Shown piece after piece: positions 9,457 through 18,800 of a stretch of 64,000 nt of DNA; positions within the stretch are counted from its first letter, which is position 1; the number at the start of each line of letters is the position of its first letter. Origin of the DNA: Gordonia namibiensis NBRC 108229 (GTDB lineage Bacteria > Actinomycetota > Actinomycetes > Mycobacteriales > Mycobacteriaceae); contig NZ_BAHE01000002.1 of assembly GCF_000298235.1 (NCBI RefSeq), forward strand, positions 62,001 to 126,000, read 5' to 3'. Both the position numbers and the translations under genes were made by a program. The notes beneath the pieces are model-generated. The model saw only the letters and a program-made list of their open reading frames with translations, was not told the origin of the DNA and did no database searches.

Positions 9457-10692
9457 TTGAAATCACCAGTTGCACTCAAGCGCGTCATACGCGCGACCAC
9501 CGTCATGGGTTGTGCGGGAATCCTCGCCCTGGGCGGCCTGACGGCGTGCGCCGACGACAGTTCCGACAGTTCGAGCGCAGGCGAGACGAGTCAGCTCCCG
9601 AGCAACGCCGCCACGGGCGACGCGGTCAAGATCGGACTGATCGTGCCCGAGGGCGGTGCGGTGACGACGCCGATGGTGCGCGAGGGCAGTAAGGCGGCCG
9701 TCGAATACCTGAACAACAACGGTGGCGGCATCGGCGGCCACAAGATCGACCTCGTGGTCTGCAAGCAGCAGGAGGAGCCGGCGTCGGCGACCAAGTGCGC
9801 GAACCAGATGGTCGAGGAGAAGGTGTCCGTCGTCGTGTCGCCGCTCGGCGCGCAGGGCGCGGTCATGCTGCCGATCGTCGTCGGCGCCGGAATCCCTTAC
9901 GTCGCACAGGCTCCGGTCTCGCAGGCCGAGATGGCCACCCCGAACGCGTTCATGCTGTCGGGCGGCATCGTCGCGGTGCTGGCCGGTCAGGCTGCCACTG
10001 CAGCCAAGGACGGCCTGAAGAAGGTCAACCTGATCATCGGTGACTCGGGCGACGCGGCCGGCTCGGTCAAGGCACTCGGCGAGCCGATGTTCCAGCAGGC
10101 CGGGGTCGAGCTCAACGTCGTCACCGTCCCCGTGAGCGCCGCCGACCTGACCCCGCAGATCACCGCGGGCCTCGCCGACAACCCCGACGCGGTCGCCATT
10201 CTCGGCGACTCGCGCCAGTGCATCTCGATCCTCAAGACCCTGCAGACGGTCGCACCGGACGCCAAGAAGTACCTGATCGCCAGCTGCCTCGACAAGCCGG
10301 TCCTCGACGCGACCGGCAACGAAGCCGTCGCCGGCGCCAAGGCGTTCACCACGGTCAACGTCAGCTCCGACGATCCGAGCGTGGTCCTCTACCGCAGCAT
10401 CATGGCGCAGTACGCACCCGACACCGACCCCGCCGGTCTCGCCTACATCGGCTATCAGGCTGTGGCAGCGCTGGGTGAGCTCAAGGGCCTCGAGGGCCCC
10501 GTCGACGCCAAGGCGTTCTCCAAGGCGCTGTCCGAGGCCAAGGACATTCCGCTGCCCGCCGCACCCGGAATCACCCTGACCTGCAACGGCACCGCGTTCC
10601 CGCCGCTGACCGCCCTGTGCAGCAAGGCCGTTCTGGTGAGTGACGTCAACTCCGACGCCAAGCTCGAGAACACCACCGTCGTCAACAACTGA
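9457..10692 (+). CDS. Branched-chain-type ABC transporter substrate-binding lipoprotein
   Basis: A 411-residue periplasmic-binding-type lipoprotein (LivJ/LivK-like, Peripla_BP_6 type). It has a signal peptide with basic N-region, a hydrophobic core and lipobox LTAC with lipid-modified Cys31, then a short Ser/Asp linker. The mature part starts with AVKIGLIVPEGG, the usual first strand of this family. It would capture a small solute at the outer face and hand it to the permease encoded next. The TTG at 9457 is chosen because GAAGGGA sits 6 bases upstream and the signal peptide starts there. These binding proteins also carry aromatic acids and amides, so amino acids are not certain to be the substrate. 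Confidence 0.88.
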   Translation: MKSPVALKRVIRATTVMGCAGILALGGLTACADDSSDSSSAGETSQLPSNAATGDAVKIGLIVPEGGAVTTPMVREGSKAAVEYLNNNGGGIGGHKIDLVVCKQQEEPASATKCANQMVEEKVSVVVSPLGAQGAVMLPIVVGAGIPYVAQAPVSQAEMATPNAFMLSGGIVAVLAGQAATAAKDGLKKVNLIIGDSGDAAGSVKALGEPMFQQAGVELNVVTVPVSAADLTPQITAGLADNPDAVAILGDSRQCISILKTLQTVAPDAKKYLIASCLDKPVLDATGNEAVAGAKAFTTVNVSSDDPSVVLYRSIMAQYAPDTDPAGLAYIGYQAVAALGELKGLEGPVDAKAFSKALSEAKDIPLPAAPGITLTCNGTAFPPLTALCSKAVLVSDVNSDAKLENTTVVNN

Positions 10693-10704
10693 CAGTTCCG
10701 AGAA

Positions 10705-10737
10705 GATCGGGGGCCGCGTTCTGCGCGGCCCCCGATC
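10705..10737 (+). terminator. Strong hairpin between binding protein and permease genes
   Basis: A perfect 14-bp G/C-rich stem with a 5-base loop (TTCTG), starting 12 bases after the lipoprotein stop and ending just before the GAGGAG site of the next gene. There is no T-run. It likely acts as a partial terminator or an mRNA 3'-end stabiliser that makes more binding protein than membrane complex. This effect is known for such operons; here it is inference. Confidence 0.65.
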
Positions 10738-10747
10738 GAGGAGTTCC

Positions 10748-13537
10748 ATGACCGATCATCTCGCCTTCCTGATCCTCGGCCTCGGCAACGGCGCCGTCTT
10801 CGCCGCGCTCGGTCTCGCCCTGGTGATGACCTTCAAGAGTTCCGGCGTCGTCAACTTCGCCACCGGCGCCGTGGCTCTCTACGCCGCCTACACGTATGCG
10901 TTCCTACGCAAAGGGGAACTCCTCAACCCCATACCGGGTTTCCCAACGACGATCGACCTGGGATCGGACGTGGGCGTCGTTGTCGCCGTACTGATCTCGG
11001 TGATCATCGCCGCGATTCTCGGCGTCATCCTGTACCTGCTCGTGTTCCGACCGATGCGCACGGCACCGGCGTTGGCCAAGGCTGTCGCCGCCATCGGCCT
11101 TATGCTCGTCATCCAGGCGCTCATCGCGCTGCGGGTCGGCGAGAACGCGCCCAGCGTCGGACCGATCTTCAAGATCGACACCTTCAAGATCGGTACCAGC
11201 GTCGTACCCACCGACCGCCTGCTGCTCGCGGTCGTCATCGTCGGCCTGTCGATCTGCGCGGGACTCGTGTTGCGCTACACCCGTTTCGGTGTCGCGACCG
11301 AGGCCGCCGCAGAATCCGAGAAGGGCGCGCTCGTCACCGGGCTCTCACCGGACCGGATCGCCGTCGCCAACTGGGCGTTGTCGTCGGCCACGGCGGGCCT
11401 CGGCGGCATCCTCATCGCGCCGATCGTGCCGCTCAATCCGGTCGCCTACACGATGTTCATCGTGCCGGCGCTCGCTGCCGCACTCGTCGGCAACTTCACC
11501 GCGATCTCGGTGACCGTCGCCGCCGGCCTCGTCATCGGAATGCTTCAGTCCGAAGCAACCAAGCTCCAGACCACGTGGGACTGGATGCCCGACGCCGGTG
11601 TGGCCGAGGCGGTTCCGCTGATCCTCATCGTCGGCTTTCTGCTTCTGCGCGGGCAGCCCCTGCCAGGACGCGGCGCGGTCATCCGCCAGGACCTCGGACG
11701 CTCACCCCGTCCCGACCACCTCCTGGTCCCCGGCATCATCGGTGTTGTCGTCGCGGTCATCGCACTCCTCACCACCTCCGGCAGTCTGCGCCTGGCCGTG
11801 ATCGCCACCATGATCTACGGCATCATCGCCCTCTCCCAGGTCGTCGTCACCGGATACGCCGGTCAGGTGTCGCTCGCACAGCTCACCCTCGCCGGGGTCG
11901 GCGCCTACACGCTGAGCCGGATGACCGAGAACCTGAGCCTGCCGTTCCCGGTCGCGCCGCTGCTCGCCGCCTGCGCGGCCATGGTCATCGGCGTCATCGT
12001 CGGCCTGCCCGCGCTGCGGGTGCGCGGTCTGCCGCTCATGGTGGCGACGCTGGCGCTCGCGGTGTTCTGCGAGGCGTTCTGGTTCCGCAACCCGTCGCTC
12101 AACGGCGGACTCCAAGGCGCACCGGTCGATTCGCCGTCGCTGTTCGGGATCGACCTCGGCATCGGTGCCGGTGAAGGCTACCCACGACTCGCCTTCGGCA
12201 TCCTGTGCCTCATCGTGCTCACGGTCGCGGCCTACGCCGTCGCAGCGCTGCGTCGAAGCGGGTTGGGGGCGTCGATGCTCGCCGTACGAGCCAACGAACG
12301 GTCCGCGGCGGCGGCCGGGATCAACGTCGGGGTCACCAAGCTCATCGCCTTCGCGATCGCGTCCTTCCTGGCAGGCCTCGGCGGCGCACTGCTGGCCTAC
12401 CAGCAGACCCTCGCCACCGCCGGCACCTACGCCGTCTTCGCCGGTATCGGACTCTTCGCGGTCACCTACGTCGCCGGCGTCACCTCGATCTCCGGGGCGA
12501 TCCTCGCCGGCGTCATCGCACCCGGCGGCGTGATGTACTTCGCCGTCGACAAGTACGCATCCTTCGGCGACTACTACATGCTCGTCAGCGGAATCCTGTT
12601 GGTGCTCACCGTCGTCACCAACCCCGACGGCCTGGTCGGCTACCTGCACAAGATTCCGTACCCGGGACGACGCATCGCGCCGAAGGCCGAACAGCCGGTG
12701 GAGACACTCACGACGCCGGTTGCCGATGCACCCACGCCGCCGACCGGCTCGGTCATCCTGTCGGTCCGTGATGTCACCGTCCGCTACGGAGCGGTGACCG
12801 CCGTACGCGACGTCGACTTCGACGTCCGGGCCGGTGAGATCATCGGACTGATCGGGCCGAACGGGGCCGGCAAGACCACGCTGATCGACGCCATCAGCGG
12901 CTTCGCACCGGCCGACGGCACGGTGTCGCTCGACGGCGCGTCGATCTACGGTCTGGCGCCACATCGTCGCAGCCGCGCCGGACTCGGGCGCACCTTCCAG
13001 GACATCGAACTCTACGGTGAACTGTCCGTCGCCGAGAACCTCGCGATCGCAGCACAACGCGCACCCGGCGACACGTCCGACAACGTGCGAAAAGTGCTGC
13101 AGATGCTGGAGATCGACCATCTCCGCGACGTCCCGGCCGCCGACCTCTCCCAGGGGCAGCGTCAGCTGGTCGCGGTCGCCCGTGTGCTCGCGGGGCAACC
13201 GAGGGTGGCGCTCCTCGACGAGCCGGCGGCCGGGCTCGACAGCACCGAGAGCCGCTGGCTGGGTGATCGCCTGAGAGCCGCACGTGCACATGGGGTCTCG
13301 ATGGTCCTGGTCGATCACGACATGGACCTCGTGTTGAGCCTCTGCGATCGGGTGATCGTGCTCGACCTCGGTGCCGTCATCGCCGACGGCACTCCCGACG
13401 AGATCCGCACGTCACCGGCCGTCGTCGGCGCCTACCTGGGTACGCCGTCGTCGGCGATGGCCGTCGAACCAGACGCGACGGACCCGGATCCCGACGTCGA
13501 GCGCAACCGTGCCGAGGTAGTGGAGGAGATGTCGTGA
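10748..13537 (+). CDS. Fused branched-chain-type ABC permease-permease-ATPase (LivH-LivM-LivG)
   Basis: A 929-residue single chain replaces three usual subunits. Residues about 1-300 form a LivH-like permease (many membrane segments, [20 protein letters not shown]). About 320-650 form a LivM-like permease ([31 protein letters not shown] region). About 670-900 form a LivG-like ATPase with Walker [10 protein letters not shown] (about 703-711), signature LSQGQRQ (about 799) and Walker [13 protein letters not shown]. The ATG at 10748 has GAGGAG 4 bases upstream. The gene overlaps the livF-type gene by GTGA. LivM-LivG fusions are known in actinobacteria; the triple fusion fixes a 1:1:1 ratio, with LivF supplying the second ATPase. 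Confidence 0.9.
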   Translation: MTDHLAFLILGLGNGAVFAALGLALVMTFKSSGVVNFATGAVALYAAYTYAFLRKGELLNPIPGFPTTIDLGSDVGVVVAVLISVIIAAILGVILYLLVFRPMRTAPALAKAVAAIGLMLVIQALIALRVGENAPSVGPIFKIDTFKIGTSVVPTDRLLLAVVIVGLSICAGLVLRYTRFGVATEAAAESEKGALVTGLSPDRIAVANWALSSATAGLGGILIAPIVPLNPVAYTMFIVPALAAALVGNFTAISVTVAAGLVIGMLQSEATKLQTTWDWMPDAGVAEAVPLILIVGFLLLRGQPLPGRGAVIRQDLGRSPRPDHLLVPGIIGVVVAVIALLTTSGSLRLAVIATMIYGIIALSQVVVTGYAGQVSLAQLTLAGVGAYTLSRMTENLSLPFPVAPLLAACAAMVIGVIVGLPALRVRGLPLMVATLALAVFCEAFWFRNPSLNGGLQGAPVDSPSLFGIDLGIGAGEGYPRLAFGILCLIVLTVAAYAVAALRRSGLGASMLAVRANERSAAAAGINVGVTKLIAFAIASFLAGLGGALLAYQQTLATAGTYAVFAGIGLFAVTYVAGVTSISGAILAGVIAPGGVMYFAVDKYASFGDYYMLVSGILLVLTVVTNPDGLVGYLHKIPYPGRRIAPKAEQPVETLTTPVADAPTPPTGSVILSVRDVTVRYGAVTAVRDVDFDVRAGEIIGLIGPNGAGKTTLIDAISGFAPADGTVSLDGASIYGLAPHRRSRAGLGRTFQDIELYGELSVAENLAIAAQRAPGDTSDNVRKVLQMLEIDHLRDVPAADLSQGQRQLVAVARVLAGQPRVALLDEPAAGLDSTESRWLGDRLRAARAHGVSMVLVDHDMDLVLSLCDRVIVLDLGAVIADGTPDEIRTSPAVVGAYLGTPSSAMAVEPDATDPDPDVERNRAEVVEEMS

Positions 13538-14256
13538 CGGTGCTGGAATGCCGCGGACTCGACGCCGGGTACAGCCGCGGGAACCCGTGTGTCCACGGCC
13601 TAAGGCTGTCCGTGGACGCGGGCGAGATTGTCGCGCTGCTGGGGCCCAACGGTGCCGGGAAGACGACCCTGCTGACGACCCTGGCCGGATTGCTACCGCG
13701 TCTCGGCGGTGACGTCACCGTCGCCGGACAGTCGGTACGACCTGGCGATGCCCGCGCGGCCGTCCGCGCCGGACTTGTCCTCGTACCCGACGACCGGGCG
13801 CTGTTCAGGCGCCTGACCACCCGACAGAACCTGCACCTGGCATCACGACTGCGGGGACGGGCGCGTGCGGAAGCCGTGGACACCGTACTCGGCCACTTCC
13901 CGTCACTGACCAAACGGCTGACGGTGTCCGCCGGTGACCTGTCCGGCGGTGAGCAGCAGATGCTCGCCATTGCGCGTGCGCTGCTGCAGAACCCGAAGGT
14001 GCTGCTCATCGACGAGCTCAGCATGGGATTGGCACCCATCGTCGTGGAGTCGATCCTCCCCGTCCTGCGCCAGGTCGCCGACGCGGACCGCACCGCGGTC
14101 GTCCTGGTCGAGCAGCACGTGCGGCTCGCCCTCGACATCGCCGACCGGGCCGTCGTGCTGGTCCACGGCGAAGTGGGACTGGAGGATTCGGCTGCCGTGC
14201 TGTCGACCGACATCGAGCGGATCGAGGAGGCCTACCTTGGGACGGCACGCGCGTAG
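13534..14256 (+). CDS. Branched-chain-type ABC transporter ATPase (LivF-like)
   Basis: A 240-residue ABC ATPase of the LivF type. It has Walker [14 protein letters not shown] (near residues 35-47), signature LSGGEQQMLAIARALL, Walker B VLLIDELSMGLAP and switch histidine in VLVEQHV. LivF proteins carry this ELSMGLAP Walker-B region. The GTG start overlaps the stop of the fused permease gene (GTGA), so the two are translationally coupled and should form the asymmetric ATPase pair with its LivG domain. It ends 55 bases before the convergent TetR gene. Confidence 0.92.
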   Translation: MTVLECRGLDAGYSRGNPCVHGLRLSVDAGEIVALLGPNGAGKTTLLTTLAGLLPRLGGDVTVAGQSVRPGDARAAVRAGLVLVPDDRALFRRLTTRQNLHLASRLRGRARAEAVDTVLGHFPSLTKRLTVSAGDLSGGEQQMLAIARALLQNPKVLLIDELSMGLAPIVVESILPVLRQVADADRTAVVLVEQHVRLALDIADRAVVLVHGEVGLEDSAAVLSTDIERIEEAYLGTARA

Positions 14257-14311
14257 ACGACCCCGTAAACGGCTCGCCGCGGCGTCGGCCGTCTCGCCGG
14301 AGAGTCTCGGG

Positions 14312-14878
14312 TCAGGCGGTCTCGGACTGCGGCCGGTAGATGGCGTCGGTGATGCGGTTCGCGATATCGGCGTGGGTGAGGAACCGCGCGGGCGACAGCA
14401 ACTCGGCACACACCGCGCTGACCATGAACTCGACGGCGGCGTCGGGGCTGGGGGAGAGGTACCGCGCGATCGGTGACTCGATGATGAACGCGAGTGCGCG
14501 GTCCGTGACGATGTCGATCAGGGTCGGATGGCCCTCGCGGCGGATCAACCACGGCGTCATCGACCCCGCGTCATACCGCAGAGCGGCCTGCACCAGCTCG
14601 TTGCCGGCGTTGTAGTCGAGGACCTCACGGACAAGCATGTAGATCGTGTCCCGCGGGTCGTCGGTAAATCTGAGGCGGCTCAACATCACCCGTTCCAACG
14701 CATCCAGTTCGGAGGAGACGATGGCCGAGATCAGTTGGTCGCGTGAGGCATACCGGCGGTAGATGGTGGCGCGGCTGATGCCGGCCTCCTTGGCCACCGC
14801 GGCGAGTGTGAGCGCGCCGACCCCGACGCGACGAGCCACGGCCCGTGCCGCGCTCGTGAGGTCTTCTCCGCTCGTCAT
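14312..14878 (-). CDS. TetR family regulator of the carotenoid-oxygenase-like gene
   Basis: A 188-residue TetR protein with helix-turn-helix region LAAVAKEAGISRATIYRRYASRD (about residues 25-47). The rest is the ligand-binding half and its effector cannot be read. It is divergent from the carotenoid-oxygenase gene at 14949, with 70 bases between the starts and a perfect inverted repeat in that gap. The layout is typical for a repressor that controls both its own gene and the neighbour. Confidence 0.88.
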   Translation of the reverse strand: MTSGEDLTSAARAVARRVGVGALTLAAVAKEAGISRATIYRRYASRDQLISAIVSSELDALERVMLSRLRFTDDPRDTIYMLVREVLDYNAGNELVQAALRYDAGSMTPWLIRREGHPTLIDIVTDRALAFIIESPIARYLSPSPDAAVEFMVSAVCAELLSPARFLTHADIANRITDAIYRPQSETA

Positions 14879-14923
14879 GCCGACATCGTAGATTACTCCT
14901 GGTGAAACACTCTTGCGGAATTT

Positions 14924-14939
14924 GTCTCACACGTGAGAC
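14924..14939. promoter_or_regulatory. Operator-like palindrome between TetR gene and oxygenase gene
   Basis: Perfect 7-bp arms GTCTCAC and GTGAGAC separated by AC. The site ends 9 bases before the ATG of the oxygenase gene and would block its transcription or early translation when bound. It is the best candidate for the target of the adjacent TetR regulator. Confidence 0.65.
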
Positions 14940-14948
14940 GCTTCAGTC

Positions 14949-16385
14949 ATGTCTGTATCAGACCTGACTCGGACCAGTTCGCGCGAAACCGGCGGCGAAT
15001 CCCCGTGGGATTCCCAGCACGAAGAGTTCGACTACGAGGTCGACGACATCGAGGGCCAGATCCCGTCCTCTCTGCGTGGCGCACTGTTCCGCATCGGGCC
15101 CGGTCGCTTCGAGATCGGTGGGCACCCGATGACGCATATCTTCGACGGCGACGGCATGGTGTCCCGATTCGACATCTCGCCCGACCGCATCCATTACCGC
15201 AATCGGTACGTCCGCACGCGGAGCTTCAAGCGCGCCAACGAGACGAAACTCCCACCGAAAGGGTTCAACACCCAACGCGTCGGCGGTCCGCTGGCCAACG
15301 CGCTGAAGTTTCCCGAGAACCTCTCCAACACCAGCGTTCTCGTCCACGACGACGTGCTCTACACGCTCTGGGAAGGCGGACGACCCCACCGCCTCGACGC
15401 CGAGACACTCGAGACGCACGGCAGCGAGTCCTTCGACGGCGCGCTGAAGCGCATCGGCGCGTTCTCCGCGCATCCGAAGATCGACCCGCGCACCGGTGAC
15501 GTCTTCAACTTCGGCCTGGACTTCTTCCCGCGTCCGGTGATCCGCTGCTACCGGCTCGACAAGTCCCGACGCCTGCACAGCGTCGGGACGGTGCCGATCC
15601 CGAAACTCGGCTTCGTCCACGACTTCGCCTTGACCGAGCGGCATCTCGTGTTCGTGCTCGGCCCGCTCGTCGTGAGCCGACCCATCCCGGTTGCGCTGGG
15701 CATGCGACCGTTCGGCGAAGCCCTGTCGTACAAACCGGAGTTGGGCACCACCATCGTGCTGGTCCCGCGTGACGGCGGGAAACCCACACGCATCGAATAC
15801 GATTCGCTCTTCCACTTCCACGTCGCGAATGCGTACGAATCCGGACCCGAGACCGTCGTCGACATCGTCGCCCACGACGCGACCGGCGGCTGGACGCAGT
15901 GGAACAACTTCCTGTGCAATTTCCGCGAGAAAGCCGGGCCCGCGTTCGGCGGAACACTGACCAGATTGCGGATCAACCGCAACACCCAGGCGGTCACGCG
16001 CGATCCGTTGAATGATCTCGGATGCGAATTCCCTCAGGTGGATCCGCGGTTCGTCACCACGACGCACCGCTACACGTACCTGGCAGAGGCCTCGGTGCGT
16101 GGTGGCGACCCCGACTCGATCACCACCGTCGACACGACGACCGGCGCCCAGGATCGATACACCACACCGGGCAACACCGTATGCGAGCCGCTGTTCGCCG
16201 AGGACCCCGAGAACCCAGGCGAGGGTCGCGGCTGGTTGCTCAGCCTCGAGCACCGGCCGTCGGACAAGCGGTCCCGGTTGATCGTGCTGAAGGCCGACCG
16301 TCCCAGCGACGGGCCGGTCGCCGTCGCAACGCTTCGGCATCACGTGCCCATGACGTTCCATGGGGCGTTCAAGCCGGCTGACTGA
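14949..16385 (+). CDS. Carotenoid oxygenase family protein
   Basis: A 478-residue member of the carotenoid cleavage/lignostilbene dioxygenase family, which uses non-haem Fe(II) on a seven-bladed propeller to cleave alkene bonds with O2. The four iron-binding histidines can be placed: His175 (SAHPK), His224 (VHDF), His291 (HVANAY) and His471 (TFHGAF). Early motif GALFRIGPGRFEIGG and HIFDGDGM also match the family. Length is normal. No signal peptide is seen. Substrate could be an apocarotenoid or a stilbene-like aromatic; no carotenoid biosynthesis genes are in the window, so a catabolic role is possible. Probably repressed by the adjacent TetR protein. Confidence 0.9.
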   Translation: MSVSDLTRTSSRETGGESPWDSQHEEFDYEVDDIEGQIPSSLRGALFRIGPGRFEIGGHPMTHIFDGDGMVSRFDISPDRIHYRNRYVRTRSFKRANETKLPPKGFNTQRVGGPLANALKFPENLSNTSVLVHDDVLYTLWEGGRPHRLDAETLETHGSESFDGALKRIGAFSAHPKIDPRTGDVFNFGLDFFPRPVIRCYRLDKSRRLHSVGTVPIPKLGFVHDFALTERHLVFVLGPLVVSRPIPVALGMRPFGEALSYKPELGTTIVLVPRDGGKPTRIEYDSLFHFHVANAYESGPETVVDIVAHDATGGWTQWNNFLCNFREKAGPAFGGTLTRLRINRNTQAVTRDPLNDLGCEFPQVDPRFVTTTHRYTYLAEASVRGGDPDSITTVDTTTGAQDRYTTPGNTVCEPLFAEDPENPGEGRGWLLSLEHRPSDKRSRLIVLKADRPSDGPVAVATLRHHVPMTFHGAFKPAD

Positions 16386-16720
16386 GTGGGTTGGCTGGCT
16401 TCGACACGGCTCCTCGCTGCGCTCGTCGCCTGCTCAACCAGCGGTTACTTCCGCTGGCCGAGTAGTCCTGAGGCGCTAGCCGAGGGGCGTATCGAGGTCA
16501 GCCTTCCGCTCCCTGAGGTGCGAGGAGCGTTAGCGACGGCGGAGTTCCTGCTCCCTGAGGTGCGAGGAGCGTTAGCGACGGCGAAGTTCCTGCTCCCTGA
16601 GGTGCGAGGAGCGCTAGCGACGAGCCACGAAGGGCTGGCGAGAGGGGTTGCCAGCCCTTCGGAACGCTCTCCGCAAGCTCCGGGCTCCTCAGGGAGCGGG
16701 GTATGGACAGTCACCGATTG
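16386..16720. repeat. Composite repeat element at a convergent junction
   Basis: A 335-bp region between the 3' ends of the oxygenase gene and the small gene at 16721. From left to right: a segment with TTCGACACGGCTCCTCGCTG and CTGCTCAACCAGCGG; a partly complementary segment CCGCTGGCCGAGTAG to CGTATCGAGGTCAG (16452-16501); three 42-bp direct repeats beginning GCTCCCTGAGGTGCGAGG at 16508, 16550 and 16592; a hairpin at 16629-16660; and CTCCTCAGGGAGC at 16685-16697, the inverse of the repeat start. A frame runs through the repeats but has no coding character. Related segments recur at 23579 and 30957. Confidence 0.8.
16629..16660. terminator. Hairpin, probable bidirectional terminator
   Basis: Arms GAAGGGCTGGC and GCCAGCCCTTC are perfectly complementary over 11 bp with a 10-base loop. 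It sits between convergent genes, so it could end transcripts from both sides. There is no clear T-run. Confidence 0.5.
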
Positions 16721-16966
16721 CTATCCCTCGAGATAACTCGCGCGAGCGGCCTTCATCGCGTCGATCCGGCGTCGTAGCAGTTGTTCGGCGGCATTGCGGT
16801 CCGACTCCGACAGGTCGCTGTCGGCCAACGCGGCGAGACGTCCCTCCTCGGCAGCGATCTCATCGGTCAGCAGGTCCGCCGACATCTCGCGGGTGAGTAG
16901 GTCCTGGTCTACCCAGTCGGCGGCCGGGATTTGTTCGACGAGTTCGTGGTCGGGGCGTTCGGTCAT
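16721..16966 (-). CDS. Small acidic protein coupled to the amidohydrolase
   Basis: An 81-residue soluble, mostly helical and acidic protein (DQDLLTREMSADLLTDEIAAEEGRL in two halves, then ESDRNAAEQLLRRRIDAMKAAR). I do not recognise a family. The ATG overlaps the stop of the amidohydrolase gene (ATGA), which indicates translational coupling and supports this as a real gene. It is the last gene of the minus-strand operon from 21973. It may be a partner or stability factor for the hydrolase; that is inference. Confidence 0.7.
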   Translation of the reverse strand: MTERPDHELVEQIPAADWVDQDLLTREMSADLLTDEIAAEEGRLAALADSDLSESDRNAAEQLLRRRIDAMKAARASYLEG

Positions 16967-18114
16967 GACGTGCGCTCGAATCGAAACAGCTTGCGGGCGT
17001 TGAGTTCGACCATCTTGTGAACGTCCTCGTCGGGGACGTTGACCATCTGCTCGGCGACGACCTTCCGGCTGTTGGGCCAGTTCGAGTCTGAGTGCGGGTA
17101 GTCGCACTCCCAGGTGATGTTGTCGATCCCGACCGCGTAGCGGTTGTCGATCCCGTGCTGGTCCTCGATGAAGCATCCGAACATGTGCTTGCGGAACAGA
17201 TCCGACGGGCGGACCGTCTGGTCGATGTTCTGGTAGTAGCGGTGCTTCTCCCACGTGGCATCGATGCGCTCCAGCATGTACGGCACCCAGCCGATCCCGC
17301 CTTCGGACAATGCGAACTTCAGCTTGTCGTGACGGTGGAAGACCGGCGAGAACAGCAGGTCGGCGGTCGCGTACATCGAGTTGCAGCCGAACAAGGCGAT
17401 CATCACGGCCATCGGTGCTTCCGGTGCGGTGATCGGCGGCTTTCCCGACGTGCCGAAGTGGATCGACAGCACCTGGTCGTGGTCCTCGCAGGCGTCGAAG
17501 AACCGATCCCAGTGGTCGGTGTGATAAGACGGAAGGCCCAGCGGCACCGGGTTTTCCACGAACGAGATCGCGCGGGCACCGCGGTCGACGGTCCGCTCGA
17601 TCTCCTTGATGCACAGGTCCACATCCCACAGCGGCATGATCGTCATGGGGATGTAGCGGTCGGGTGCGGTGGGGCACCACTCATCGAGCACGTAATCGTT
17701 CCAGGCCTGCACGCAGAGCAGGGCCAGATCCTTGTCCTCACCTTGCAGGAACACGGTGCCCGCGAACTTCGGGAATGACGGGAAGCACAGTGCCGCATGA
17801 ACTCCGTCGATCTCCATGTCGGTGATGCGTGCCTTGGGGTCGTAGCAGCCCGGCAGCATGTCGTCGTAGCGAACGGGCTCGGCGCCGTACTCTTCGGGCT
17901 TCTTGCCGGCGACCGCGTTCAGACCGATGTACGGGTAGACGCGACCTTCCCACTGCCACACCTGCGCAGGGGGATTGCCCTCGTTCATCACCTTCTCGAT
18001 GATGCGGGGACCGGCGTCGAGGTACTTCGACGGCAACCGGTCCTGCCAGAGCATCGGGTGCTCGATGAGGTGGTCGTCGGTCGAGATCAACTGCATGTGG
18101 TCTTGCAACGGCAT
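16963..18114 (-). CDS. Amidohydrolase family (metal-dependent TIM-barrel) protein
   Basis: A 383-residue amidohydrolase-2 type protein. This family includes decarboxylases such as ACMSD and gamma-resorcylate decarboxylase as well as hydrolases. It has an N-terminal STDDHLIEHP metal-site region, SIHFGTSG in the middle of the barrel and a late ECDYPHSDSNWPNS carrying the acidic metal ligand region. A GTG at 18126 abuts the GAGGA site, so the ATG at 18114 is the better start. Close relatives are often found with acyl-CoA synthetases in actinobacterial catabolic operons, as here. C-C bond or ester/amide cleavage cannot be told apart by eye. Confidence 0.85.
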   Translation of the reverse strand: MPLQDHMQLISTDDHLIEHPMLWQDRLPSKYLDAGPRIIEKVMNEGNPPAQVWQWEGRVYPYIGLNAVAGKKPEEYGAEPVRYDDMLPGCYDPKARITDMEIDGVHAALCFPSFPKFAGTVFLQGEDKDLALLCVQAWNDYVLDEWCPTAPDRYIPMTIMPLWDVDLCIKEIERTVDRGARAISFVENPVPLGLPSYHTDHWDRFFDACEDHDQVLSIHFGTSGKPPITAPEAPMAVMIALFGCNSMYATADLLFSPVFHRHDKLKFALSEGGIGWVPYMLERIDATWEKHRYYQNIDQTVRPSDLFRKHMFGCFIEDQHGIDNRYAVGIDNITWECDYPHSDSNWPNSRKVVAEQMVNVPDEDVHKMVELNARKLFRFERTS

Positions 18115-18166
18115 GGTGGATGCCACTCCTCAGATCAGGGGAACGCTGTCGGTCACGCGTAGGGGG

Positions 18167-18775
18167 TCACTGTGCGTGTCCCGCTTTGGCTTCGGCGTCG
18201 CGGGTGAGGCCTGCGGCGAGGATCAGTTCTTCGTGCAGCTCGAACCACACCGTGTGATACGAGTCGGCGATCGGCTTGGCGAGCCACGAGGTGTCACCGG
18301 CAGACAGTTTCGCGAGCGCTTCGTCGAGTTTGGTGCCGTATCTCGACAATCGCGGCACGTGACGTCCGGCTTCGTCGACAACCGCCGAGACGCGCTCATG
18401 AATCCGGGGGAGCCGCGCGAGTACACCGGCGTCGTAGGACGCGTCGTCGTGGGGGTTGGGCTGACCGTCGCGCAACTGCCAGTCGGTGATGAGTGCCTTG
18501 AAGTCGCCGTTGACATCCCGGAATGACGAGTAGGCCGCCGCGAAGGCGTCGGTGTCGATGTCGGCGCGCTCGGCAGCGAGCAACTCGGCGAGCTGCTCAC
18601 GACCGGTGTCGCTGATCCGCACGAGCGGTCCCTTGGCGATCACGTGCTCCGCGGCGACGAGCTGGTCCAGGGTCTGCTGCAGTTCGGCGGCATCGAGTCC
18701 GGTGGTCGCGACCAGCTGATCTGCCGTCGCCCGGCCCTTGAGTCGAACCGCTTGCAGCACATCGAGTTCGGTCAT
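18167..18775 (-). CDS. Winged-helix-like protein in the PPDK-like operon
   Basis: A 202-residue protein. Its first 70 residues look like a winged helix (LDVLQAVRLKGRATADQLVATTGL, then LDQLVAAEHVIAKGPLVRISDTGRE). The rest is helical, with GDFKALITDWQLRDG and an LHEELILAAGL end. I do not recognise a named family. Proteins of this kind occur beside PPDK-like genes in mycobacteria. It may sense a ligand or act as an accessory domain in phosphotransfer. The ATG at 18775 is preferred because GAGGAG is 10 bases upstream; the ATG three codons earlier is only 1 base from that site. Confidence 0.7.
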   Translation of the reverse strand: MTELDVLQAVRLKGRATADQLVATTGLDAAELQQTLDQLVAAEHVIAKGPLVRISDTGREQLAELLAAERADIDTDAFAAAYSSFRDVNGDFKALITDWQLRDGQPNPHDDASYDAGVLARLPRIHERVSAVVDEAGRHVPRLSRYGTKLDEALAKLSAGDTSWLAKPIADSYHTVWFELHEELILAAGLTRDAEAKAGHAQ

Positions 18776-18800
18776 CGGATGCATTCTCCTCGAGTCGGGT

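Noticed and set aside
16386-16736. A 116-codon plus-strand frame through the 42-bp repeats
   Set aside because: The product is just the translated repeat, with no ribosome site and no family resemblance. It overlaps the end of the small gene at 16721. It is better explained as repeat DNA.
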